A DNA stretch of 64,000 nucleotides from Sphingobium sp. EM0848 (GTDB lineage: Bacteria > Pseudomonadota > Alphaproteobacteria > Sphingomonadales > Sphingomonadaceae). The stretch spans positions 806,001 through 870,000 of the forward strand of contig NZ_JABXWB010000001.1 of the NCBI RefSeq assembly GCF_013375555.1, in the 5' to 3' direction. Positions 1 through 8,311 of the stretch are shown piece by piece; position 1 is the first letter of the stretch, and every line of letters starts with the position of its first letter. The translations under genes were made by a program, and so were the position numbers. Under the pieces are notes generated by a model. The model was not told the DNA's origin, ran no database searches, and was given only the letters and a program-made list of their open reading frames with translations.

Positions 1-903
1 GATCACCGATTTCAGCCGCTCGCTCACCTCGTCCGAAATGGGTCCGAGGAGCGGGGCCAGATCTTCGGCGAACCATTGCCGAAGTTCAAACGGCTCGGGT
101 TGGGGAACCATGACCGTGAGCTGGACAATTTTTTCGAGATAGTCCTTGCCGTCGTCCACCTGCGATGTGGTCTCAATGGCTTCGGCGAGCCGATCCACAT
201 CATAGCACAGCAGATAGATGATATTGGGAAAGTCGGCGACCGACCGCACAAGGCGCAGGACTTCCATGACCTCGGAAGGTTCAAGCCGGTCGACATCGTC
301 CACCGTCACGATGAACCGGTGCCCTAGCTTGTGCAGATCCCGCGTGATTCTGGCTTTGAGCGTTGCTAGATCAGGACCCGTCTCTTCTTTCGAGCCTTTG
401 TCGAAAAGCTTTCCGACCCCCTTGATGATCTTCCCGATCCATTCTGCCGGCGCCCATAATTTGCCGCCCGCCTCGACAAGCTCGCCCGTTCGGCCAAGCA
501 GCGCGGCAAAGGTTCTGACCTGCCTCGCCAAGGCTGTCGCGGCGATCATCGAAGATTTGGTCGCGTCGCCTTCGGCGTGGCTGACGCTCGCAATTTTTCG
601 TGCGAGATCGTTGAAGAAACTCGACAGCAGCGCGTCCCGGCGACCGACGAGCCAGGGACGAAAGCTAATGATCGTAGGGCGCTTCTCGTCTGGAAGCTGG
701 TTCAGCTTGCGCTCGATGAGGTGCAGCAGGCTCGATTTTCCGGAACCCCATTCACCATCAATGCCAATGACCAGGCCATCGGCCGATGCGCGATCCATGA
801 CCGACAACGCGATTCGTTCAGCGACATCGGAGAAGCCGAGACGGTCTGGTTCGTCGTCCCGCAGTGCATGTTCACCCCGGATTCCAGGTTCGTTTTGCGT
901 CAT
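1..903 (-). CDS. KAP-family P-loop NTPase, 3' end cut by window
   Basis: The first 301 residues are visible; the gene runs off the window start. A Walker A motif GEWGSGKSS is at about residues 50-58 and a Walker B stretch VTVDDVDRL at about 199-207, the arrangement of KAP (Kidins220/ARMS, PifA) NTPases. The ATG at 903 follows a GGGGG stretch and is the first start in frame. KAP NTPases often sit in mobile DNA and some (PifA of the F plasmid) act in phage exclusion. It lies downstream of, and on the same strand as, the HEPN-like gene. Family call is strong; a defence role is inference. Confidence 0.85.
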   Translation of the reverse strand, partial: MTQNEPGIRGEHALRDDEPDRLGFSDVAERIALSVMDRASADGLVIGIDGEWGSGKSSLLHLIERKLNQLPDEKRPTIISFRPWLVGRRDALLSSFFNDLARKIASVSHAEGDATKSSMIAATALARQVRTFAALLGRTGELVEAGGKLWAPAEWIGKIIKGVGKLFDKGSKEETGPDLATLKARITRDLHKLGHRFIVTVDDVDRLEPSEVMEVLRLVRSVADFPNIIYLLCYDVDRLAEAIETTSQVDDGKDYLEKIVQLTVMVPQPEPFELRQWFAEDLAPLLGPISDEVSERLKSVI

Positions 904-1003
904 CTATGCCGTACCCCCGTTTGACCAATGGCACAGCAAGGCCGGAAGGGTCCAGTTGAACGGCCTCTGGTGCGAAGCAAGAAACTGCCAGACTGGTCAA
1001 TCC

Positions 1004-1019
1004 CCTGCGCGATCGCAGG
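1004..1019. other. short palindrome between the HEPN-like and KAP genes
   Basis: CCTGCG-CGAT-CGCAGG is a perfect 6-bp inverted repeat with a 4-base loop, flanked by C-rich and G-rich runs that extend the pairing. It sits in the 304-base gap between the two minus-strand genes and could be a weak terminator or an operator. There is no T-run. I see no gene in the rest of this gap (904-1207). Confidence 0.3.
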
Positions 1020-1207
1020 AGGGGGTATAGGTTCCGGTTCCCGGCCGTTCTTGTCCAGTTGATCGACGTCCGCTTCGTTACGGCGCTGAAGTTCATATCG
1101 GGCGTCTGACGCGAGAAGGGAACGGAATCAAGATTTGTGTTGCAATGGCTCCGGCAGTTGCGTGGGGCCGCCGGATTATTCCTTGACAGGATGCTGCCAA
1201 CCCTAGG

Positions 1208-2665
1208 TCAATATTCTTCGTCCCATTCGGGCAGCCAGCCATGGACGGCTTTGATCATCGACGTCATGCGGCTGATCGTCAAAGCCATCTCGATGAGTTG
1301 CACCGGATCGATCGGCCGAGCGTGCATCGTCGGCCGACGAATCCCGTTGAGGCGTTGCATGTCCACCCGAAACGCCTCCATGCTGCCGAAGATCGGCTCG
1401 AAGATGGGCCAGTTCTTGCCGAACGTCACGATCGGAATGAGATCGCCTAGATCGACAAAGGCGATGGGATCGCTCGCGGACTCCCCGGCGCGCAACGCCT
1501 CGGCCCTGCGCTCGCGCGCCCGTTTGAGAACGTCGCCGGGAACACGCTGCTTGAACCAAGCGTCCGGATTGTCGCCTGCATCGCGTTGCGCCGTCATGAG
1601 AAGCCGCGAGATGAGGTCCCGCATCACGATTTCAAAAGCCGTGATGGCGCGATAAGCGCCGATGCGGGGGCGCGAGGCGGATATGCGCACGTTGATCGGT
1701 CCCGCCTCGATTATGGCCGAGACCGTCTTTCCACCCACCACTCCCTCGATGATGCCGCTTTCGACGAGGATTTCCACGGCCTCGCCGTTGCTTGCGTCGA
1801 TAAGACCGGCGTCGACCTCGGCCTCTTCATAATAGCGTTGCCGAACTGATGGGCGTTGCCAATATTCCGTTGGGAGATCGGGTCTGGTCTGCCAGTCGCC
1901 AAGAATCGAAGCCAAGGCGGCCCCGCTTGTGGCACTCAGCGGGCCGACCGTATCCACTGCGCCCGCAAAGGCAGATAGCTTGGTTAGTGTCTGGGCGATT
2001 TCGGCGCTTTGTGCCAGGAGCGCTTCGATCCCAGGCGTCGATTTGAAGCCCTGCGCAATGTCCATCACGCGCAGTCCTTGAGCCCGCTCAGCGATGAGTT
2101 GGATTTCTTCGTCAAAGCCGATCGGAGCCGCGATCCGATTGATCCGGCCCGCGAGCAATCCAATCGACTCAGGCGCCCATCGTCCGGCCCAGCGCTGCTC
2201 GCGCATTAACTGGCCGATCTTTGAATGTTCCTGAAAGAGCATCCAATGGGGCAGGGCCATGCCGGGAGAGCTTTGCGCGAAAGCCTCCAGCGCCGGATAG
2301 CGGGCGATTACGCCGCCACCCGTGGCGAGGCTAAGACCGCCATTTAATTGCTGCAGGAGCCTTGACGAGGGAGGTACCAGTTCAGCGGCGCGCGCAAAAA
2401 CGTTCATCTCAGCGAGCTTCGTAAAAGGGGATAGCTCCTTCGCCAAGACTCCCAATGCACCGCTTCCGGTCATCCTGGCGAGTGCCCCGATCTGCGTCCC
2501 GCGCGTGAGGGCGTTGAATTGCTCGTCGTGAAAGTTTAGGGCCCGGATGGACTTACGGGCCGGGGTAGCGGACCGGTCCTGAGAAGAAGGATCCGGCGTT
2601 TCCTGCGGTGGCTCAACGGGCTTCTCTATCCCGCGATCTGACTTGTCTTCAGGCTCGTCCATCAT
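1208..2665 (-). CDS. 485-residue protein with C-terminal HEPN-like (Swt1-type) domain
   Basis: The N-terminal two thirds is unrecognised: an acidic, low-complexity start (about residues 1-40), then an Ala/Leu-rich helical part. The C-terminal 140 residues look like a HEPN domain of the Swt1-like type, with a conserved-looking VDLGDLIPI segment, a downstream LNGIRR segment and an R443-x4-H448 motif (RRPTMH). HEPN R-x4-6-H motifs are the active site of many RNA-cleaving toxins and defence proteins. Two adjacent ATGs open the frame (2665 and 2662); the ribosome site is weak. It is upstream of the KAP NTPase gene, same strand. The domain call rests on pattern recognition only. Confidence 0.6.
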   Translation of the reverse strand: MMDEPEDKSDRGIEKPVEPPQETPDPSSQDRSATPARKSIRALNFHDEQFNALTRGTQIGALARMTGSGALGVLAKELSPFTKLAEMNVFARAAELVPPSSRLLQQLNGGLSLATGGGVIARYPALEAFAQSSPGMALPHWMLFQEHSKIGQLMREQRWAGRWAPESIGLLAGRINRIAAPIGFDEEIQLIAERAQGLRVMDIAQGFKSTPGIEALLAQSAEIAQTLTKLSAFAGAVDTVGPLSATSGAALASILGDWQTRPDLPTEYWQRPSVRQRYYEEAEVDAGLIDASNGEAVEILVESGIIEGVVGGKTVSAIIEAGPINVRISASRPRIGAYRAITAFEIVMRDLISRLLMTAQRDAGDNPDAWFKQRVPGDVLKRARERRAEALRAGESASDPIAFVDLGDLIPIVTFGKNWPIFEPIFGSMEAFRVDMQRLNGIRRPTMHARPIDPVQLIEMALTISRMTSMIKAVHGWLPEWDEEY

Positions 2666-3040
2666 ATTTCAAAAGGCCATCGCTCGTCTTGATCCGTTCC
2701 AAGGCACCGTCAGAGCATGGGGTCACACAGTAACGGTCTGTCCCGTTATACCGGCTTCATTGAACTTGGGCAGGGCGTAAATCCGATCGGCTTTTCATGG
2801 TCTTCGGGATGCTTTGGTCGTGGGCCGCATTGCTTGTCCCGACCTGTCACCGCTTTTTCAAGCCGGTACGGCAAATTCGAAAAGGGCGCGGCGTCTCCCC
2901 TGCGGGGCCGGGCTCTGCTTCGCGTGCCGCTCCGTCGAGCCGGCCTTGCCGTCTCGCCCCTTCGGGCATCGATCCCTGACGCGGATGCGGTCATCGCGCT
3001 GGCGCGCGATGGCGTTGAATTCGGCCGCGGCAAAAACGCG
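2666..3040. other. intergenic GC-rich stretch, no gene seen
   Basis: This lies between the divergent HEPN-like and ParB-like genes. I find no reading frame with a believable start and family, only GC-rich sequence. Promoters for both neighbours must lie here or in the following leader, but I could not pick out convincing -35/-10 pairs. Confidence 0.4.
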
Positions 3041-3176
3041 GTGGACGGCGCTGCCCTTTAGGCCCGCTGCGGCGGGCTGCAAGCCGGCATGCCGGCTCCT
3101 TCATTGCATTGCGGTCCTGGCGGATGCCGCCCGCCTCTGCCGGCGGGCCTGCCGGTTCGCTCTTGCCGCCCACCCC
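3041..3176 (+). repeat. GC-rich leader repeat, copy 1 (upstream of ParB-like gene)
   Basis: This segment matches 5481-5619, the leader of the ArdC-like gene. The two share a GCTGCCCT-TAGGCCC block near the left end. At the right end a 32-base block (3145-3176 against 5588-5619) differs at one position only. Within it, facing GGCGGGC and GCCCACC arms can fold into an imperfect hairpin. Both copies end shortly before the ribosome binding site of the gene they precede, which suggests a shared regulatory leader or a recombined upstream cassette. Confidence 0.7.
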
Positions 3177-3220
3177 GTTTTCGCCGGGCCGGTGGTGTTT
3201 GGAAGCAAGGAGTGAATAGC

Positions 3221-5035
3221 ATGGAACTCAAGCATATCGATATCGCCAATCTGGCCGTTTCGACCGCCAATATGCGGGGCGTGAAGAAAGCGCCCGACCT
3301 CACCAATATCCTGCCGTCCGTCCGGGCGCGCGGGGTATTGGTCCCGCTCATCGTCCGTCAGAACGGGTCGCCCGAAACCTATGAGATTGTCGCGGGCAAG
3401 CGGCGCTACCATGCCGCGCTCATCGTGGCGGAGGAAACCGGGATCAGTGACCCGCTGCCCTGCGCCGTCATGGCGACGGGGGATGATGCCGCAGCGCTCG
3501 AAGCCTCGCTCATTGAAAATATCGCACGGGCTGACCCCGATGAAATGACCCGGCACGAAACCTTCACCCGGTTGGTTCGGGAGGGGCGCAGCGTCGAGGA
3601 TATTTCCCTCACCTTCGGGCTGACGGCCTTGCAGGTTAAGCGCACCCTCGCGCTCGGCAACCTGCTGCCCCGCATCCGCAACCTCTATCGCGCCGAGAAG
3701 ATTGACGCGACCACCGTGCGTCATCTGACGCTCGCCTCCAAGGCCCGGCAGAAGGAATGGCTCGCGCTGCTCGACGATGAGGATGCCTATGTGCCCAGTG
3801 GCTACAGGCTCAAGGAATGGCTGTTCGGCGGGTCGTCGATTTCGACCAGCGCGGCCCTGTTCGATCTTGCAGGCTATGCGGGTGAGATCATTTCCGATCT
3901 GTTCGGCGAGGACAGCTATTTCGCCAATGTCGATCAGTTCTGGGAAGCTCAGCGCGCTGTCATTGAGGCGAAATCCGAGAGTTACCGTGAAGCAGGCTGG
4001 AGCGATGTGGTTACGCTCGAACCGGGCGAGCATTTCAACAGCTGGGAGCATGAACGCGCCCCCAAGAGAAAGGGCGGCAGGGTCTATATCGCCATCGACC
4101 ATCGCGGCGGGGTCAGCTTCCATGAAGGCTATGTGACGATGAAGGAGGCGCGGCGGATCGAGAGGGGCGAGCCGATTGGACGGCCCGCCCGTCCCGAATT
4201 GTCCGCGCCGCTGGCCGATTATGTGAACCTCCATCGCCATGCCGCCGTCGCTGCCAAGGTGGCGGAAACCCCGTCCGTCGCCCTGCGGCTGATGGTCGCC
4301 CATGCCATTTGCGGGTCCACCCTGTGGCGGGTCGAGAGGCAGAGCCAGACCAGCCGCACCGATGCCATCACTGAAAGCGTCGAGAGCAGCCCGTCGGAAG
4401 GTTCGACCGACTTCTTCCGCCGGGAGGCGCTGGCGATGCTCGGCATGGACGAGGAGGAGCCGAACATTGTCGGCAGCGCGGATCACATCGTCCCTCTCTT
4501 CGTGAAGCTGCTCAGCCTTGCCGACAAAGATGTGCTTGCGATCCTTGCCGTGGTCATGGCCGAAACGCTGCAATCGGCCACCACCCTGATCGAGCTTCTG
4601 GGCAGCTATCTGGAGGTGGATATGGCCCAATGCTGGGAAGCTGACGAAGCCCTGCTCGATCTTATCCGGGACAAGGAAATCCTTGGGGCTGTCCTTGCCG
4701 ATGTGGCCGGTGCCGATGTGGCGGCGGCCAACGCCAAGGAAACCGGCAAGGTCCAGCGCGGCGTCATTGCGGACTGCCTTGCCGGTGCCGGAGGGCGCGA
4801 CAAGCGGACCGGATGGGTTCCGCGCTGGATGCAGTTCCCGCCCAGCGCCTACACCGCGCGCGGTGGGGTCGCCACGGTCGATCTGTGGACCAAATTGCAG
4901 GGCCTGCTTGAGCCTGAGCAGCCTGACGATCCGCAGTCGCCCGGTGATGCCGAGGTGCCCGTCATAGTTCCCGAGGCCGAAGCATCCGAACCACGGCAGG
5001 ACGAGGAAGGGGGCGACCTGCCGCTCGCGGCCTGA
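3221..5035 (+). CDS. ParB/RepB-like nuclease-domain protein
   Basis: 604 residues. The N-terminal about 190 carry a ParB fold: VPLIVRQNG, then YEIVAGKRRYHAA, then the box-II-like LIENIARADPDEM followed by a helix-turn-helix region (VEDISLTFGLTALQVKRTL). The remaining 400 residues are not recognised. The ATG at 3221 has AAGGAG at 3207-3212 and opens the ParB domain directly; longer frames start inside the leader. No ParA is nearby, so this is probably an orphan ParB-domain protein of the kind often found with ardC in sphingomonad plasmids and islands. It may act as a DNA-binding or nuclease accessory factor, not as a partition protein. Confidence 0.85.
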   Translation: MELKHIDIANLAVSTANMRGVKKAPDLTNILPSVRARGVLVPLIVRQNGSPETYEIVAGKRRYHAALIVAEETGISDPLPCAVMATGDDAAALEASLIENIARADPDEMTRHETFTRLVREGRSVEDISLTFGLTALQVKRTLALGNLLPRIRNLYRAEKIDATTVRHLTLASKARQKEWLALLDDEDAYVPSGYRLKEWLFGGSSISTSAALFDLAGYAGEIISDLFGEDSYFANVDQFWEAQRAVIEAKSESYREAGWSDVVTLEPGEHFNSWEHERAPKRKGGRVYIAIDHRGGVSFHEGYVTMKEARRIERGEPIGRPARPELSAPLADYVNLHRHAAVAAKVAETPSVALRLMVAHAICGSTLWRVERQSQTSRTDAITESVESSPSEGSTDFFRREALAMLGMDEEEPNIVGSADHIVPLFVKLLSLADKDVLAILAVVMAETLQSATTLIELLGSYLEVDMAQCWEADEALLDLIRDKEILGAVLADVAGADVAAANAKETGKVQRGVIADCLAGAGGRDKRTGWVPRWMQFPPSAYTARGGVATVDLWTKLQGLLEPEQPDDPQSPGDAEVPVIVPEAEASEPRQDEEGGDLPLAA

Positions 5036-5099
5036 TCGTCTTGCCCGGCAGGCGGCGGGGCTTCCCGTCGCCTGCCTCATCCTTGAAAGGAGCCAGTCC

Positions 5100-5324
5100 A
5101 TGCCTGTCCGCAGACCCGAAGGCACGATGGCCGACCGCTACCGCATCGGCCTTGCCACCCTCAATTATCTACCCCGCATCGTCTATTATCTCCATGTCCG
5201 GGATGACTTCACTTTTCCTGAGATCGCGTTCCGGCTGGGAACCTCCGTCTGGGAAGTCGAGGACCATTTCGCCGCCGCCCTCGCGCATCTCGACAGGGCC
5301 GTTCATCGCGAAGGCGAGGGGTGA
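5100..5324 (+). CDS. small helix-turn-helix protein, sigma-region-4-like
   Basis: 74 residues. The ATG at 5100 follows AAAGGAG at a good distance. The sequence has an IVYYLHVRDDFTFPEIAF segment then LGTSVWEVEDHF, which reads like a two-helix DNA-binding unit as in sigma factor region 4 or small phage regulators. It is 64 bases downstream of the ParB-like gene and probably in the same transcript. Function unknown; family call is tentative. Confidence 0.65.
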   Translation: MPVRRPEGTMADRYRIGLATLNYLPRIVYYLHVRDDFTFPEIAFRLGTSVWEVEDHFAAALAHLDRAVHREGEG

Positions 5325-5480
5325 GGCGGGCACCTCGCGCCGGGCGGCATCGCCATTGGGTTGGTGTCCACCATGGAAATGCGGTGCGCTGCGAAGGGCA
5401 GCGCGAAGAGTTGGCCAGCGGCCACCGCGCGGGGCGCGGTGAAGTCTTTCGGGTTTGACCGGCCTGCGGCGCGGCGGAGG

Positions 5481-5619
5481 TGGGCGTCGCTGCCCTATAG
5501 GCCCACCGCGGCGAGCCGCAAGTCGGGGCTGCGCCCCAACTCCTCCACTTCGTTGCGGCCCTTCGGGTGCTGCCCGCCTCATGCGGTGGGCCTGCCGGTT
5601 CGCTCCTGCCGCCCACCCC
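5481..5619 (+). repeat. GC-rich leader repeat, copy 2 (upstream of ArdC-like gene)
   Basis: Second copy of the leader described at 3041-3176. Here GGTGGGC (5585-5591) and GCCCACC (5611-5617) form a perfect 7-bp stem, better than in copy 1. It fills the right part of the 334-base gap 5325-5658; the left part holds no gene that I can see. Confidence 0.7.
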
Positions 5620-5658
5620 CGCCACTCCGGCGGCCGGTGCGCGAAGGGAGTAAGGAAA

Positions 5659-6600
5659 ATGGGATATCATGACAAAGATCATCATACCGGTTCCACCCTC
5701 TACAGCGAGGTGACGGACCGGATCATTGCAGAACTGGAGGCGGGAACCCTGCCTTGGGTCAAGCCTTGGGATGACGGCAGGGCGCCGCTCGGCCTTCCCC
5801 GCAACGCCGGAACCGATCGGCGCTACTCAGGCATCAACATTCTCATATTGTGGCACACCCTTTTCGAGCGTGGCTATCATTCGCAGCGCTGGCTGACCTA
5901 TCGTCAGGCGGTCGCCATGGGGGGCCATGTCCGCAAGGGAGAGCAGGGCACAACCGTCTGCTATGCCGACAAGTTCACACCGAAAAATGGCGATGATGCC
6001 CGCGAGCCGGATGGCGATAACCCCCGGCAGATTGCTTTCCTCAAGCGCTTCACGATCTTCAATGTCGACCAATGCGAGGGGCTTCCCGACGATTCGACAG
6101 ACAGGATCACCACCCATAATGAAGCGGTTCTGATCCCCCGCGCCGAGGCCCTGATCGCGGCGACCGGCGCGGAAATCAGGATTGGCGGCAGCGATGCCTA
6201 TTACGCCCCCGCGACCGATCACATCTGCGTGCCACCGCCCGAAGTCTATTATGAGCCGATAAACTGGTACCGGACAGTTCTGCATGAGCTCGGTCATTTT
6301 TCGGGCCACCCCAAGCGCCTCGACCGCCTCCCAAAGACCGGATTTGGCTCGCCCGACTATGCGAGGGAGGAGCTATGTGCCGAATTAATCAGCGCTTTTT
6401 TATGCGCCGAATTGGGGATCGCCCCGACCGTGCGGCATAGCGATTATCTGGGGGCGTGGCTGGGGGTCCTCAGAGAAGATTCCCGTGCCATCTTCCGCGC
6501 CGCCAGTCTGGCCAGCAAGGCCGCCGACTATCTGCTCGGCTTCCTTCCGGCACCCGATCAGGGGGAGGATGGGATAGCCACCGAAGGGAGGCTGGCATGA
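5659..6600 (+). CDS. ArdC-like antirestriction / ssDNA-binding zincin protein
   Basis: 313 residues. The N-terminal domain (about 1-140) matches the ArdC ssDNA-binding type: TLPWVKPWD, YSGINILILW, GYHSQRWLTYRQA, GGHVRKGEQGT. The C-terminal part is a zincin-like metallopeptidase with HELGHFSGHPKR (HExxH) and a downstream EELCAELISAFL glutamate. ArdC proteins protect incoming single-stranded plasmid DNA from restriction during conjugation. The start at 5659 follows AAGGGAGTAAGG; longer frames run into the leader repeat. Its stop overlaps the DUF2958 start. Confidence 0.88.
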   Translation: MGYHDKDHHTGSTLYSEVTDRIIAELEAGTLPWVKPWDDGRAPLGLPRNAGTDRRYSGINILILWHTLFERGYHSQRWLTYRQAVAMGGHVRKGEQGTTVCYADKFTPKNGDDAREPDGDNPRQIAFLKRFTIFNVDQCEGLPDDSTDRITTHNEAVLIPRAEALIAATGAEIRIGGSDAYYAPATDHICVPPPEVYYEPINWYRTVLHELGHFSGHPKRLDRLPKTGFGSPDYAREELCAELISAFLCAELGIAPTVRHSDYLGAWLGVLREDSRAIFRAASLASKAADYLLGFLPAPDQGEDGIATEGRLA

Positions 6601-7031
6601 TCCTCCTTGAACCCCAGCATATCGCGGCCCTTGAAGCGAACACCGCCGCACGGCGCGCAGCGCAGGCAGAGGGGAGAAGGGAACTGGACCCGGCCCCGCT
6701 GGTCAAATTCTTCAACCCCATGGGCGCGGCGACGTGGCTTGTAACGGAGCTTTGCGAGGATGGCGATTCCATGTTCGGACTCGCGGACCTTGGCTTTGGT
6801 TGTCCTGAACTGGGCTATTTCAGCCTGATGGAGATTGCGGCCATCCGACTTCCTTTCGGTCTCAGGATCGAGCGGGACATCGCGTTCAACAGCCTGACGC
6901 CGATCTCCGTCTGGTCCGATTGGTCGCGGCGCACAGGGTCTATCATCACGGCGCAAGCGAAACTGGCCCAAGCGCCCCATCCGCTACCACCCGGCTTTGA
7001 TCCCGACATGATCGGCAAGGGTGGCCGGTAG
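6597..7031 (+). CDS. DUF2958 family protein
   Basis: 144 residues, starting at an ATG that overlaps the ardC-like stop (ATGA), so the two are translationally coupled. The core from LVKFFNPMGAATWL through DGDSMFGLADLGFGCPELG and IERDIAF matches DUF2958, a small protein common beside ArdC and conjugation genes. An N-terminal helix (about 30 residues, Ala/Arg-rich) precedes it. Biochemical role unknown. Confidence 0.8.
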   Translation: MILLEPQHIAALEANTAARRAAQAEGRRELDPAPLVKFFNPMGAATWLVTELCEDGDSMFGLADLGFGCPELGYFSLMEIAAIRLPFGLRIERDIAFNSLTPISVWSDWSRRTGSIITAQAKLAQAPHPLPPGFDPDMIGKGGR

Positions 7032-7117
7032 CGATGATCTGAAATCCCAACGACGAAATCGGGGTCGCATCCGCGATCCCGATTTCTCCCCCAATAATCC
7101 CAGCATCGGAATCTGAC

Positions 7118-7429
7118 ATGACCCAAAATTCCATTGGCGCCGACGCCCATCGCGAGAACCCACTTTCGACTATCCGGGCGCAGCTTGAACGCGCCGCCGC
7201 CGAGGCGCAGCGCGGCTGCGGCCTCTCTTATGATCTCTATGTCCGGCGCTTCAACGCCGCAGCCGAACCCATTCTGAACGCGGTTGATCCCGATTTACGG
7301 AGCGAGGCCGCCGCGATTGCTGCCGCGCTCGGATATGGTGATGACGAGGCGGATGCCGACTATGGGCCGGGCATCTGTTCGCTCACCGGCATCGATGAAT
7401 ATTGCTGTCCTTGCGGGCGACATCCTTGA
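7118..7429 (+). CDS. hypothetical protein of the element
   Basis: 103 residues, mostly helical, with an Ala-rich middle and an unusual Cys-rich tail (GICSLTGIDEYCCPCGRHP). The start at 7118 has a GGAAT stretch upstream, a weak ribosome site. No family recognised. The CxxxxxxxxxCCxC tail could bind a metal, but this is only a residue pattern. It is 86 bases after the DUF2958 gene on the same strand. Confidence 0.55.
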   Translation: MTQNSIGADAHRENPLSTIRAQLERAAAEAQRGCGLSYDLYVRRFNAAAEPILNAVDPDLRSEAAAIAAALGYGDDEADADYGPGICSLTGIDEYCCPCGRHP

Positions 7430-7587
7430 AAGAGGGGCCACCGGTCCGGCTCGCTCGCGTGTCGCGCGGCCCGGCCGGTCCGCGCGGCGCTACGCCTCGA
7501 CCGGCCCCGGCCAACATCCAAACTCTCTCACAGACTTCCCATTGTGCCAGACCGCCTTCACCCGCCTCAAGGATCGGTGGTCCCCCC

Positions 7588-7640
7588 AATTTAGCCGCCG
7601 CCGCCGCTACGCTTCGCGCGGCAGCGGCGGCAACTAAATC
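7588..7640. terminator. long imperfect hairpin in a gene-free GC-rich stretch
   Basis: An AATTTAG plus GCCGCCGCCGCT arm faces an AGCGGCGGC plus AACTAAATC arm; the A+T-rich outer part and GC-rich inner part pair with one small bulge. It lies in the 320-base gap 7430-7749, which otherwise holds no recognisable gene. It could terminate transcripts from 7118-7429 or act as a recombination or replication hairpin. Confidence 0.4.
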
Positions 7641-7749
7641 GGTTCCCCCACCGCCCGCTGCGCGGTCACCGGCTGCGCCGGCGCTCCTTGACCCGTGCTC
7701 GCCGGCCCGACGCGAGGCCTCCCGTCTTTTCGACATGAAGGAGGCTCCC

Positions 7750-7965
7750 ATGCAGACGAACGCCGCTTACAACCACAGCGCCTTTCTTGCCGCACTCCAA
7801 ACCGCCCACCGTCGAGCGGCATGCAGCTATTACGATCAGCATGTCCTGGAGGATGGCGAGCAGGGCTATGTCGCCATCGACGAGGGGGATTATACCGAGC
7901 TGCCCCCGATGCTCATCGAGCGGATCGTCCACACCGTACCGGGCGCGCTCATCGACGAACTCTGA
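7750..7965 (+). CDS. small hypothetical acidic protein
   Basis: 71 residues starting at an ATG with a perfect AAGGAGG at 7738-7744. The upstream continuation of the frame is Pro/Ala/Arg-rich and looks non-coding, so the short start is preferred. The sequence has an HRRAACSYYDQHV segment and an acidic DEGDYTELPPML tail. No family recognised. It ends just before a perfect palindrome that separates it from the convergent gene at 8072-8311. Confidence 0.6.
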   Translation: MQTNAAYNHSAFLAALQTAHRRAACSYYDQHVLEDGEQGYVAIDEGDYTELPPMLIERIVHTVPGALIDEL

Positions 7966-8015
7966 TCCTAAGGGGAGGGCCAGCACGGCCCTCCGGCCCT
8001 TCCCGGTTCGAGACA

Positions 8016-8046
8016 CGATCATGGGGGCATCGAACCCCCATGATCG
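8016..8046. terminator. perfect 12-bp inverted repeat between convergent genes
   Basis: CGATCATGGGGG and CCCCCATGATCG face each other across a 7-base loop. It sits in the 106-base gap between two convergent genes (ending at 7965 and 8072), where a bidirectional terminator is expected. There is no T-run on either side, so a protein-binding or processing role is also possible. Confidence 0.5.
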
Positions 8047-8071
8047 TCATGGCGAGGGGAACGTCTCGACT

Positions 8072-8311
8072 TCAGGATGGTCGGGGCGGCAGCGCCTTGA
8101 GGGCCTGAAGCGAGGCCGTGGACCCGGCCTTGATCGCGAGGCTTATGAGGTCCCGAAAATCCCGCTCGGTCAGCAACTCCACCTCCAGTTCGGAGATGAT
8201 GGCCGCATATTTGCCGCGCAGCGCGACGCGGGTCTGCTCTATCTCCTCGGCGATCTTGCGCTTGCGCTGCTCCAGTTCAGCTAGTCGTTCGCGGTCCGTC
8301 AATTTGGGCAT
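8072..8311 (-). CDS. small coiled-coil protein near the transfer region
   Basis: 79 residues. The first half is a charged heptad-like helix (RLAELEQRKRKIAEEIEQT), followed by a LITERDFRDL-like segment. The ATG at 8311 follows GAAGGTG. It is divergent from the relaxosome gene at 8809, leaving about 500 bases between them. This placement recalls the small TraC/TraD-type genes that flank oriT in other conjugative elements, but the sequence alone does not prove that. Confidence 0.6.
   Translation of the reverse strand: MPKLTDRERLAELEQRKRKIAEEIEQTRVALRGKYAAIISELEVELLTERDFRDLISLAIKAGSTASLQALKALPPRPS

Noticed and set aside
3101..5125. Long minus-strand reading frame opposite the ParB-like gene
   Set aside because: It mirrors a convincing + strand gene with ParB motifs; long antisense frames are expected in high-GC DNA, and its sequence resembles no family.
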